From Cellulosimicrobium funkei (GTDB lineage Bacteria; Actinomycetota; Actinomycetes; Actinomycetales; Cellulomonadaceae): 64,000 bases of DNA. The stretch lies in the NCBI RefSeq assembly GCF_001019615.1, contig NZ_JNBQ01000003.1:1-64000 (forward strand), written 5' to 3'. The notes under the pieces are model-generated. The model did no database searches, had not been told where the DNA came from, and saw only the letters and a program-made list of their open reading frames with translations. Position numbers and translations under genes: made by a program. Positions 30,528 to 39,800 of the stretch are shown here, piece after piece (position 1 is the first letter of the stretch; each line of letters starts with the position of its first letter).

Positions 30528-32506
30528 GACGCGCCCTCCCGCGCGAGCGCCCCGGCCGGGACGAGCGGGAGGGTCGCGCGCACGCGCGTGCCCGGGCGCT
30601 CGCCGTCTGCCCGCACGGCGGCGACCTCGAGCCGCCCGCCGAGCTCGTCGGCGCGCTCGCGCAGCGACCGGGAGCCGACGCCGCGGGTCGCGTCGGGCGC
30701 GATGCCGCGCCCGTCGTCCTCGCACGTGAGGACGACGCAGCCGTCGCCGAGCCGGACGGTCAGGCGGCACTCCCCGGCGCCGGAGTGCCGCGCCGCGTTG
30801 ACGACGCTCTCGCTCGCGATCGCATAGGCGGCCGCGGCGACGCGTGGGTCGAGGCCGTCGCACGGGTCGCAGCGCACGTCCACGACGAACCCGCCGAGCG
30901 CCTGACGGCCCGCGAGCTCCCCGAGCGCGACCTCCAGCCCGTGCTCGTCGAGCGACGGCGGCAGGAGGCTGCGGGAGAGCGCGCGGACGTCCTCGACGCG
31001 CTGCGCCACCTCGGCGCCGAGCGCGTCGAGCACGGCGGCGGCCGCGGCCGGGTCGGTCTCGAGCGTGTTCCGTGCGCCCTGGAGGCCCAGGCGCAGGCCG
31101 ACGAGCCACGGCCCGACGCCGTCGTGCAGCTCCCGGCGGATCACGCGCCGCTCGGCGAGACGCGCGCGGGTCGTCGCGTCGCGCGCCTCCTCGAGCTCGC
31201 GCGCGCCCTGGGCGAGCGCGAGTCCGGCGCCGAGCACGGGGAGGAGCTGGTCGAGCGCGTCCCGGGTGCGCGCGTCGAGCCGCTCGCCGGCCCGGGCGAC
31301 GACGTGGACGCGGCCGAGCACCCGCCCGCCGTGCGTCACGGGGAGCGAGGCCGTCTGCCCGGTCGCGCGGGACGTCGGCCCGGCCCAGGCCAGGCCGGGC
31401 AGGTCCTCGGCGGCGCCGGACTCCGCCGGGTGGTCCGGGGCGCGCTCGATCGTCACGCTCTCGAGGCGCAGCGCCTCGCGCACGCCGACGGCGAGGCTCA
31501 CGACGAGGTCGTCGGCGGTCGACGCCGACGACAGGTGCCTGCCGACGCTCAGCGCGGCGCGGCCCGGGTCGTTGCCCTCCCCGTAGACGAGCGTGCGGAC
31601 CCGGTGCCGCAGCCACGCGTGCAGGGGCTGCACGGCGAGCGCCACGCCGACCGCGGCGAGGACCTGTGCGGCGGGGCCGTCGACGACCGTCGTCGCGAGC
31701 ACGACGACCACGGCGTAGACGACGGCGAGGCCCACGGCGAGCATGGCGGCGACGGTCGCGCGCGACAGCACGAGGTCGATGCCCCACAGCCGGTTGCGCA
31801 GCACGCACACGAGGATCGCGGCGGGGAAGAGCGCCTGGCACGCGAGGTGCGTGAGGGGGAGCGCGAGGAGCGCGTCGGGGCTGGCCCACGTCCCGAGCAG
31901 CGGGAGGAACGACAGCGCCATGAGCGCGGTCCCGAGGGCGAGCAGACCCAGGCCGCGGCGTTCCTCGACCGGCCCGCGGCGCCAGCGCCACGCGGTGGCG
32001 GTGGCCGTGACGAGCCCCATGACGACGACGCCGACGATCGCGGGGCGCGGGTCGTCCGTGGGGGCGAGGAAGAAGAACGCGATGGACGCGACGCCGCCCG
32101 CGACGCCGCACCACGCGCCCGCGCCGAGCCGCCCGCCGCGCACGAACCACGGGACGAGGACGAACAGCCCGACCGTCCCGGGGACCCACGCCCACCCGTA
32201 GGCGTCCGCGAGCGGCGTCAGCGGCGGCAGGCCGGGGTGGGTCGACGCGTAGCTGCGCCACGCGCCGCCCAGGGCGGCGACCCCGCCGCCGATGCCGGCG
32301 AGCGCGACGAGCCACCCGACGACGTGCGGCCGCCGCACGAGGATCACGGCGGCGACGGTCCCGTAGACGAGGGCGACGGTCGCGTCGACGACGACGAACA
32401 GCAGGTCGCCGAGCAGCAGCGGCACCCCGGACGTGAGCTGGAGCGCGAGCGCGGACACGCCGAGCACCCAGGCGAGGACGCCGATCGTCCAGCCCGTGCG
32501 GGGCAT
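30524..32506 (-). CDS. Membrane histidine kinase of the NarL-partner (HisKA_3) type
   Basis: A 660-residue protein. The N-terminal third has seven or more hydrophobic helices (VLAWVLGVSALALQL to AVGLAVVYAVVVVLA), then a region near residue 330-440 that may be GAF-like. The HisKA_3 dimerisation motif ERRVIRRELHDGVGPWLVGLRLGLQ contains the phospho-acceptor His, and the HATPase motifs are ESVVNAARHSGAGECRLTV and EDDGRGIAP. ATG 32506 is used; a GTG at 32536 would add ten residues and cannot be excluded. Overlaps its response regulator. Confidence 0.88.
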   Translation of the reverse strand: MPRTGWTIGVLAWVLGVSALALQLTSGVPLLLGDLLFVVVDATVALVYGTVAAVILVRRPHVVGWLVALAGIGGGVAALGGAWRSYASTHPGLPPLTPLADAYGWAWVPGTVGLFVLVPWFVRGGRLGAGAWCGVAGGVASIAFFFLAPTDDPRPAIVGVVVMGLVTATATAWRWRRGPVEERRGLGLLALGTALMALSFLPLLGTWASPDALLALPLTHLACQALFPAAILVCVLRNRLWGIDLVLSRATVAAMLAVGLAVVYAVVVVLATTVVDGPAAQVLAAVGVALAVQPLHAWLRHRVRTLVYGEGNDPGRAALSVGRHLSSASTADDLVVSLAVGVREALRLESVTIERAPDHPAESGAAEDLPGLAWAGPTSRATGQTASLPVTHGGRVLGRVHVVARAGERLDARTRDALDQLLPVLGAGLALAQGARELEEARDATTRARLAERRVIRRELHDGVGPWLVGLRLGLQGARNTLETDPAAAAAVLDALGAEVAQRVEDVRALSRSLLPPSLDEHGLEVALGELAGRQALGGFVVDVRCDPCDGLDPRVAAAAYAIASESVVNAARHSGAGECRLTVRLGDGCVVLTCEDDGRGIAPDATRGVGSRSLRERADELGGRLEVAAVRADGERPGTRVRATLPLVPAGALAREGAS

Positions 32507-32606
32507 CCCGGCGCGGCCGGGCCCGGGGTCGGCCACGGGCCCACGGTAGGGCCGCGGCACGCGCGGCGAGAAGGGCCCCGGCGGGAGATCACCCGGCCGC
32601 GGCCGA

Positions 32607-32700
32607 CGGCGAGATCGGCGGTCCGTGCCGAGGTCGGCGGTCCGGACCGCCGACCTCGACCGGACGTGCCGATCTCGCCGCGTGCTGCCGATCTCGCGCG
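32607..32700. repeat. Nested palindromes built from GAGRTCGGC units
   Basis: Outer arms 32607-32619 and 32668-32680 are perfect 13-bp inverted copies of a GGCGAGATCGGC-type unit. Inside lies a 30-bp perfect palindrome, 32629-32658, with half-site CGAGGTCGGCGGTCC. A fifth, incomplete copy, GCCGATCTCGC, follows at 32688-32698. Five related units in one 94-base gap between two co-directional minus-strand genes form a complex hairpin. It may terminate the upstream membrane-protein transcript, or be an interspersed element. Confidence 0.75.
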
Positions 32701-32706
32701 TCGCGC

Positions 32707-33402
32707 TCAGCGCCGGTCCCCGAGCGCGAAGCCGAGCGCGGTGACGAGGAGCCAGATCGGCCCGACGAAGCCCGCCATGTACTGCAGCGGCGACACGCCC
32801 GTGAGGAGCGCGAGCCCGCCGAGCACGAACCCGACGACGCCGATCCAGCGCGGCGCGGCCGCGTGCCGCAGGGCGGCGACGCCGAGCGCGACGCCCGCGA
32901 CGCCCGCGCCGACCCACAGCCAGGGGATCGTCGCGACCCAGTCGCTGTAGAACGCGCCCGACTCGGGGACGATGAGCGCCGTGTCGCCGAGGCCGAAGAG
33001 GAACTGCGTGTCCAGGCCCGAACCGAGCAGCCCGGCGACCGAGACGAGCACGAGGCCCCAGCCCGCGACGGTCGGCAGGAGCGAACCGGCGGGCGCCTGC
33101 GCGTCGAGCCGGCGCTTGAGGCCCGCGGCGAACACGAGCACGAGCAGCGCGCACGCGATCGTCGCGGTGTGGAACACGATCTGGGTTCCCGTGCGGCCCG
33201 CGAGGTCGGCGACGATCGCGTCGGCGTCGCCCGCGGTCTCCTCCCAGTTCACGCCGAGCGCCATCGAGGACTGGATCGAGACCAGGCCCAGGACCCCGGC
33301 GACGACGCCGGTCCAGGCCCACGCGCGGGGCGTCGTGCCGCGCGAGCGGCGGGTCGGGTCGCCGGCGAGCGGCGACGGGGCGGTGAGCGAGCTGTCCTGC
33401 AT
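32707..33402 (-). CDS. Hypothetical membrane protein
   Basis: A 231-residue protein with six predicted helices and a short N-terminal cytosolic stretch. FHTATIACALLVLVFAAGLKRRL, LGDTALIVPESGAFYSDWVATIPWLW and SPLQYMAGFVGPIWLLVTALGFAL are its recognisable segments. Resembles actinobacterial DUF4386-like or related proteins of unknown function, but not strongly. ATG 33402. It lies upstream of the palindrome cluster and the two-component system, all in the same direction. Confidence 0.6.
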   Translation of the reverse strand: MQDSSLTAPSPLAGDPTRRSRGTTPRAWAWTGVVAGVLGLVSIQSSMALGVNWEETAGDADAIVADLAGRTGTQIVFHTATIACALLVLVFAAGLKRRLDAQAPAGSLLPTVAGWGLVLVSVAGLLGSGLDTQFLFGLGDTALIVPESGAFYSDWVATIPWLWVGAGVAGVALGVAALRHAAAPRWIGVVGFVLGGLALLTGVSPLQYMAGFVGPIWLLVTALGFALGDRR

Positions 33403-33620
33403 GGGACGACCTTCCGTTCGGGCCGCCCATCCCGCGGCCGGGGCCCGCCACGTGCCGCAGCGGTCCCCGCAGGCTCGACCGGGCGGCGTCCCGGGCCCCA
33501 GGGGCAGGTGTCCCGACCTCCCGGGCAGATCCCCGCGACGCTCCGGTGGCACCCCGCGGCCCGCGACCATAGCGTCAGGTCGCCCGGTGAGCCGGTCACC
33601 GGCCGAGCGCGGGAGGCGGC

Positions 33621-34703
33621 ATGACGGTGCCCTCGGACGGCGACCGACACGGAGCGGTCACCGACCCGACCACGGCGACGGCCCCCGCTCCGCCGGGCCG
33701 GGTCCTCCGGCTCCTCGTCCCCGCCGCCCAGCGCCGTCCGCTCGCCGACGTCGCCGACCGGCTCGACCTCGACGTCGGCGACGTGCGGGCCAAGCGGTCC
33801 GCGTTCTGGACCATGCTCGTGCTCTCGGGCGTGATCGCTGTCGCGGGCGTCGTCACCGACTCCACGGCGACCGTCATCGGCGCGATGATCATCGCGCCGC
33901 TGTCGACGCCGATCCTCGGGATCGGGCTGGGCGTCGTCGCCGGCGAGCCGGCCAAGGTCGGACGGTCCGCGGCGTACGTCGTCGGCGGCCTCGCCCTCGT
34001 CGTCGCGATCGGGATGCTCGTGACCCTCGTGCTCCCTGCGACCACCGACGTCCTGTCCAACTCCCAGGTGACCGGCCGGACGTCGCCCGGCGTCGGCGAC
34101 CTGGCCGCGGCGTTCGCGACCGGGTTCGCCGGGGCGATCGCGCTCGCACGTCGCGACCTGGGCGACGTGCTGCCGGGCATCGCCATCGCGATCTCCCTCG
34201 TCCCGCCGCTCGGCGTCGTCGGGGTCAGCCTGGGAGAGGGGCAGCCCGCGCTGGCCGCCGGCGCGCTGCTGCTCTTCGTCTCGAACGCCGTCGCGCTCGT
34301 CGTCGCCGCGACCGTCGTCTTCTCCGGTGCGGGGTACCTCGGGGAGGCGCGCGCGGCGCGTTCCGGCGCACCCGCGCCGCGTCGTCGCGTCGCCGTGGTC
34401 GTCGCGCTCGTCGCGGTCCTCGTCGTCGCCGTCCCCATGGCGGCGAACACCGTGCAGGCGGCGCTCGCCGACGTCTGGCTCGGTCAGACGCGCGCCGCCG
34501 CGGAGGAGTGGCTGTCCGGGACGGACCACGCGTCCGTCGACTCCGTGCGGTGGGAGGGGCAGGACCTCGTCGTCGAGGTGCGCAGCCCCGGGAGCCTGCC
34601 CGACGTCGCGACGCTCCAGGAGCAGGTGGACGAGCTCGTCCCCTGGGACCCGCACGTCGTCGTCGTCCACACCGTCGGTGAGCGCGTCGACCCCGCGGAC
34701 TGA
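33621..34703 (+). CDS. DUF389 family membrane protein (TIGR00341)
   Basis: A 360-residue protein. KRSAFWTMLVLSGVIAVAGVVTDSTATVIGAMIIAPLSTPILGIGLG contains the DUF389 signature of repeated short helices, followed by DLAAAFATGFAGAIALARRDLGDVLPGIAIAISLVPPLGVVGVSLG, giving about six helices. The C-terminal quarter is a soluble tail. Members are predicted transporters or channels with unknown substrates. Start ATG 33621. It stands alone between convergent and parallel genes. Confidence 0.85.
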   Translation: MTVPSDGDRHGAVTDPTTATAPAPPGRVLRLLVPAAQRRPLADVADRLDLDVGDVRAKRSAFWTMLVLSGVIAVAGVVTDSTATVIGAMIIAPLSTPILGIGLGVVAGEPAKVGRSAAYVVGGLALVVAIGMLVTLVLPATTDVLSNSQVTGRTSPGVGDLAAAFATGFAGAIALARRDLGDVLPGIAIAISLVPPLGVVGVSLGEGQPALAAGALLLFVSNAVALVVAATVVFSGAGYLGEARAARSGAPAPRRRVAVVVALVAVLVVAVPMAANTVQAALADVWLGQTRAAAEEWLSGTDHASVDSVRWEGQDLVVEVRSPGSLPDVATLQEQVDELVPWDPHVVVVHTVGERVDPAD

Positions 34704-34810
34704 GGGCTCGTCGCGCGCTCCGGACGGGTCCCACGGCAGGGCGTGTCGACCGGTCAGCGGGCGCGACGTTCCGGATGCGGCCCTCGGACCGCGCTGACAT
34801 GCTCCGAACC

Positions 34811-36700
34811 ATGTCGACTCCCAAGCCAGCGACGCCCGCGATCGTCGCGCAGAACTCCGCCCTCCTCCAGAAGCTCCCCTTCTCGGACACCCAGGACTTC
34901 GACGACACGACCCGTGGCCTGATCGCCAGTCGCACGCCGAACGCCGTGACCGCCGACGACGGGACGGTCCTGTGGGACAACGACACGTACGGCTTCCTGC
35001 AGGGGGAGGCGCCCGACACGGTGAACCCGAGCCTGTGGCGCGTGTCGCAGCTGAACACGACGCAGGGGCTGTTCGAGGTCGTCCCGGGCATCTACCAGGT
35101 GCGCGGGATGGATCTGTCGAACACGTCCTTCATCGAGGGGGACGAGGGCGTCGTCGTGATCGACACGCTGCTCTCGGCCGAGACCGGGGCGGCTGCGCTC
35201 GCGCTGTACCGCGAGCACCGTGGTGACCGACCGATCAAGGCGATCGTGTACACGCACTCGCACGCGGACCACTTCGGCGGGGTGAAGGGCTTCGTCTCGC
35301 AGGAGGAGGTCGACGCCGGAGCGGTGAAGATCTTCGCGCCGGAGGGGTTCATCGAGCACGCGGTGTCCGAGAACGTGTACGCCGGCACGGCGATGAACCG
35401 CCGCGCCGGGTACATGTACGGTGCCGCGCTCGCGCGAGGTCCGCAGGGCGGCGTCGGCGCGGGCCTCGGTCAGACGCTGTCGATCGGTCTGGTCTCGCTC
35501 ATCGCCCCGACGGACCTCGTCACGACGACGGGGCACGAGGAGGTCGTCGACGGCGTCCGCATGGTGTTCCAGATGGCACCGGGGACTGAGGCCCCTTCGG
35601 AGATGCTCATCTACCTGCCGGACTTCAAGGCGCTGTGCGCTGCCGAGGACGCGACGCACAACCTGCACAACCTGCTGACGCTGCGCGGCGCCGTCGTGCG
35701 CGACCCGAAGGCGTGGTCGAACTACCTCACCGAGACGATCGACCTGTGGGGTGACGACGTCGAGGTCGTCTTCGCTTCCCACCACTGGCCGACGTGGGGC
35801 CGCGAGCGCGTGGTGGAGTTCCTCTCCCTCCAGCGCGACCTGTACGGCTACCTGCACGACCAGACGCTGCGGCTGCTCAACAAGGGGCTCACGGGACCCG
35901 AGATCGCGGAGGAGATGGTCCTGCCGCCCGCCCTCGAGAACGCCTGGAGCACGCGCGGCTACTACGGCTCGGTGAGCCACAACGTCAAGGCGATCTACCA
36001 GCGCTACCTCGGCTGGTTCGACGGCAACCCTGCCCACCTGTGGGAGCACGTCCCCGTCGAGCGCGCCAAGCGTTACGCGAAGCTCGCCGGAGGCGTGGAC
36101 GCCCTCGTTGCGAACGCCCGCGAGGCCTTCGACGCCGGCGACTACCGCTGGGCCGCGGAGGTCGCCAACCACGCCGTGTTCGCCGAGCCGGACCACGCGG
36201 ACGCACGCGAGGTGCTCGCCGACACGTACGAGCAGCTCGGCTACGGCTCGGAGAACGGCACGTGGCGTGACTTCTACCTGTCGGGCGCGGCCGAGCTGCG
36301 CGACGGCCAGTTCGGCACCCCGACCGAGACGACGGCCCCCGACGTCATCGGTCAGCTCACGCCGGCGATGCTGTTCGACGCCATCGCCATCACGGTGAAC
36401 GGCCCGAAGGCGTGGGACGAGAAGCTCTCGATCGACGTCGCGCTCACCGACGTCGACGAGCGTTACCGCCTCCGGCTCGCCAACGGCGTCCTCACCTACA
36501 GCGCGGCGGCGCAGAAGGGCGACGCCGACGTCACGCTCACCACGACCAAGCGTGCCCTCCCGGCCCTTGCCACCGGCCCGCTCACCGCTGAAGGGCTCGC
36601 GCAGGCGGGCATCGAGCTCTCCGGTGACGCCTCGGTCCTCGGACGGCTCGCCGCCGTGCTCGACCCCGGCGACAAGAACTTCGCGATCGTCACCCCCTGA
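34811..36700 (+). CDS. Alkylsulfatase (SdsA1/BDS1-like metallo-beta-lactamase fold), first copy
   Basis: A 629-residue protein with three domains. An N-terminal metallo-beta-lactamase fold carries the zinc motif THSHADHFGGVKG (H-x-H-x-D-H, near residue 147) plus TSFIEGDEGVVVIDTLLS and HNLHNLLTLRGA. A helical dimerisation domain follows (about 380-500, including RRAGYMYG and LWEHVPVERAKRYAKLAGG), and the C-terminal SCP2-like domain (about 505-629) begins after ELRDGQFG. It hydrolyses alkyl sulfates such as detergents. No signal peptide is seen. The ATG at 34811 has no clear Shine-Dalgarno; MLRTMSTPKP would begin at an ATG at 34799. The final NFAIVTP matches the second copy. Confidence 0.88.
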   Translation: MSTPKPATPAIVAQNSALLQKLPFSDTQDFDDTTRGLIASRTPNAVTADDGTVLWDNDTYGFLQGEAPDTVNPSLWRVSQLNTTQGLFEVVPGIYQVRGMDLSNTSFIEGDEGVVVIDTLLSAETGAAALALYREHRGDRPIKAIVYTHSHADHFGGVKGFVSQEEVDAGAVKIFAPEGFIEHAVSENVYAGTAMNRRAGYMYGAALARGPQGGVGAGLGQTLSIGLVSLIAPTDLVTTTGHEEVVDGVRMVFQMAPGTEAPSEMLIYLPDFKALCAAEDATHNLHNLLTLRGAVVRDPKAWSNYLTETIDLWGDDVEVVFASHHWPTWGRERVVEFLSLQRDLYGYLHDQTLRLLNKGLTGPEIAEEMVLPPALENAWSTRGYYGSVSHNVKAIYQRYLGWFDGNPAHLWEHVPVERAKRYAKLAGGVDALVANAREAFDAGDYRWAAEVANHAVFAEPDHADAREVLADTYEQLGYGSENGTWRDFYLSGAAELRDGQFGTPTETTAPDVIGQLTPAMLFDAIAITVNGPKAWDEKLSIDVALTDVDERYRLRLANGVLTYSAAAQKGDADVTLTTTKRALPALATGPLTAEGLAQAGIELSGDASVLGRLAAVLDPGDKNFAIVTP

Positions 36701-36707
36701 GTCGGCC

Positions 36708-36748
36708 GACGCCCGCGCCGCAGCCCGAGGGGCGGTGGCGCGGGCGTC
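36708..36748. terminator. 12-bp GC hairpin after the first alkylsulfatase gene
   Basis: Arms 36708-36719 (GACGCCCGCGCC) and 36737-36748 pair perfectly around a 17-base loop. It lies eight bases past the stop codon and ahead of the giant surface-protein gene. The remaining gap to 36868 shows only a smaller GGTTCG/CGAACC hairpin. Confidence 0.55.
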
Positions 36749-36868
36749 GTCGTTCCCCCGTGCGCGTCCCGGTTCGCCGCGACGAACCCGAGGCGCTGTG
36801 TCAGGGTCGTGACCACGAGGCGTGCGCCGGCGCGCGCCAGGGGCGCGGCGTGACCGGAGGGCGACGGC

Positions 36869-39800
36869 ATGGCGAACGGGCAGACGACGGGCGGCACGAC
36901 GCGGGGTGCACGGGGGCGGGCCGAACGGAGGTCGAGGAGACTCCGCCGCGCCTGGGCCACCGGGGGCAGCGTCCTCCTGGCACTGCCGCTCGCGCTCGTG
37001 CCCGCGCTGCCGGCGGCGGCCGCGGACTGGCAGATCAACAAGACGGAGATCAGCACGGGCCCGTACCAGCCCGGCCAGAACGTCCAGTGGGCCGTCACCA
37101 TCTCGTGCTCGGACCCCAACGCCGACCCGTGCGCGCCGGTGTCGATGACCGACCCGCTGCCCGAGAACCTCGAGCTCGTCAGCGCGGTGATCCAGAGCGC
37201 CGGAGCGGGGACCGGGAACCCGGCCGTGGACGCGAACACCGACACCGACACCGTCACGTTCACCGCGGACAACGTGAACAACGGCCAGCAGGCGCAGGTC
37301 CTCATCACGGCGCAGGTGCCCGCGGACATCCCGTACAGCGAGAACGGCGCGACGTACACGAACACCGCGACCGTCGTCTCCGACAACGCGCCGGCGCAGT
37401 CGGCGTCCGACACGGTCGACATCGTCGTCCCGCTCGTCCTCGACTCGGAGACGACCAAGACGATCGAGCCGCCCGGCGCCATCGCGAGCCCAGGGACGCC
37501 GGCGACGATGACCATCGGCGGCACCAACACGTCGAACGACGCGGTGGACTCCCTCGTCCTCACCGAGCCGACGCCGGGCACGGACCCGAACCCGTTCACC
37601 TACCTCGCCTTCACGGGCTGGGGCGACGTGTCGTGGCCCGAGGGCGCGACGTCGGCGGACGTGACGTTCACGTGCGCCGACGGGTCGACGCCGTCGGGTA
37701 CCAGCACGACGCCGAACACGCTGCCCGACCCGCCCGCCGACTGCGTGGTCGAGGGCTTCACGGTGCAGTTCGACGGCGCGATCGCGATCGACGCCTCGGC
37801 GAGCATCCCGTTCGACGTCGAGCAGACCGACGCCGTCACCGAGATCACCGAACCGACCACGATCACCAACACCACGTCGTCGAACGTGATCCACGGGGAA
37901 GAGCAGACGGACCCGGTGGATGCGAGCGACACCTACGTCGTCACGCCGCCGAACAACTCGGTCACGCCGACCAAGAGCTTCGACCCGGCCGTCGTGTCCG
38001 CGGGCGACCCGACCACGGTGACGATCGGGGCGACGAACGACGGCGACCCGACGACGTCCCTGACGATCACCGAGCCGTCGCCGGGCACGCCCAGCCCGTT
38101 CGAGGGCGACGACCCGCTGACGTTCACGGGCTGGGGCACGGCCGACGACCCCGGCGTCGTCCAGTGGCCGGCGAACGCCGACGCCGCGAGCGTCACCTAC
38201 ACGTGCTCCGACGGCTCGCCGGTGACGCTCGAGGCCGAGGCGGTGAACACCCTGCCCGATCCTCCGGCCGGCTGTGACGTCGTGGGGTTCTCCGTGGAGT
38301 TCACGGGGGCCATCGTCACCGGCGCGGAGGCGTCGATCCCGTTCCAGGCGGACACCGACCCGGACCAGGGAGAGGAGGACGTCACCCACCCGAACCAGAT
38401 CACGGCGACGATCCCCAACGACTCGGGGACGGCCGACGCGTCGCTCGTCACGCTGACCGACCGGCTCGCGACCGTGACGACGAAGTCGATCTCGCCGTCC
38501 ACCATCCCGGCGCTGCCGGGGCAGAGCGTCATCGTGCAGCTGCCCACCCAGCTGCTGCCGTTCGGCCCGGACGGTTCGACCACGGACGCCAACGACGTCG
38601 TCGTCCAGGACCCGACGGACCCGAGCGACCCCGAGGCGTTCTGGGACGACTTCGAGGCGACGAGCGTGCGGTCGACGGACGTGCCGGCCGGCGCGACGCT
38701 GACGATCAGCTACTGGGACGGTAGCGAGTGGGTCACCGACCCCGACTGCGGCACGTTCACCGGCGCGACCACCGTCAACTGCGACCTGCCGGACGGGGCC
38801 CAGGGTGTCCAGTTCGCCTACCACTCGGACGGCGGCTTCCCGCCCGGGACGAGCTTCCAGCCGAACTTCACCGCGGCCTACACCGGCCCGGAGGACGCCG
38901 ACGACCCGATCGCGAACTGCGGCGCCTCCAGCGCCTCGTCGGGCTCGGTCGCGCCGACCGACCCGGCGGAGGGCTGCGCCACCGTGGACCCGTTCCCGGT
39001 GCCGACCGACCCGGGCGACCTGGACTTCATCGCGAAGGACTTCCTGGCACCGGAGGGGCAGACGGGCCAGCCCTACACGGTGCGGGCTCGGACGCAGGAC
39101 GAGATCACCGCGCAGATCACGTGGTCGACCAACGGGTTCGAGGGCGTGGACCCGATGGTGATCAGCGACATCGCCGACCCGGTCGCCGCGGGCGATCCGG
39201 CGATCGAGGGGTCGTTCTACGACGCGTTCGACCTGGTCCGGGTGGAGGCCATCGACCCCTCCGTGGACCCGCTCATGGTCTACGACGCGGTCACCGGCGT
39301 CGACCTGTTCATCGACGGGGGGTGGGTCGACGCCGAGAACGACCCGTGCAGCGTCGCCGCGCCGTGCAACACGTCGTTCCCGGGGTACACGCTGACGGAC
39401 GACGAGCGCGCGAACGCCACCTCGGTGCGGCTCACCTACACGGAGTCCCCGACGCGCGAAGAGTTCCCGGCGGACCCGACGCAGCCCGCGGCCGGATCGG
39501 GCGTGGCGCGCTCGACACAGGCGGACGGCCGCCACCTCGACCTCACGTTCCGGCTCCGTGACGACCGCCGCAGCGGCGGACCGGCCCTCGGCAGCACCAA
39601 CGGCACGGTATACAACCGGGGGGAGGACAACCCCGGTCTCGTGAACGACACCGCGCGCGGCACGGCCACGTTCCAAGGCACGGAGCGCACCGACACCGAC
39701 GACGACGACGTGCTGATCATCGACACGCCGATCAACGTGGGGATCGTCAAGGACTGGACCGGCGGACCGCTCTCGGTCCCTCCGGACGGCACTCCCGACG

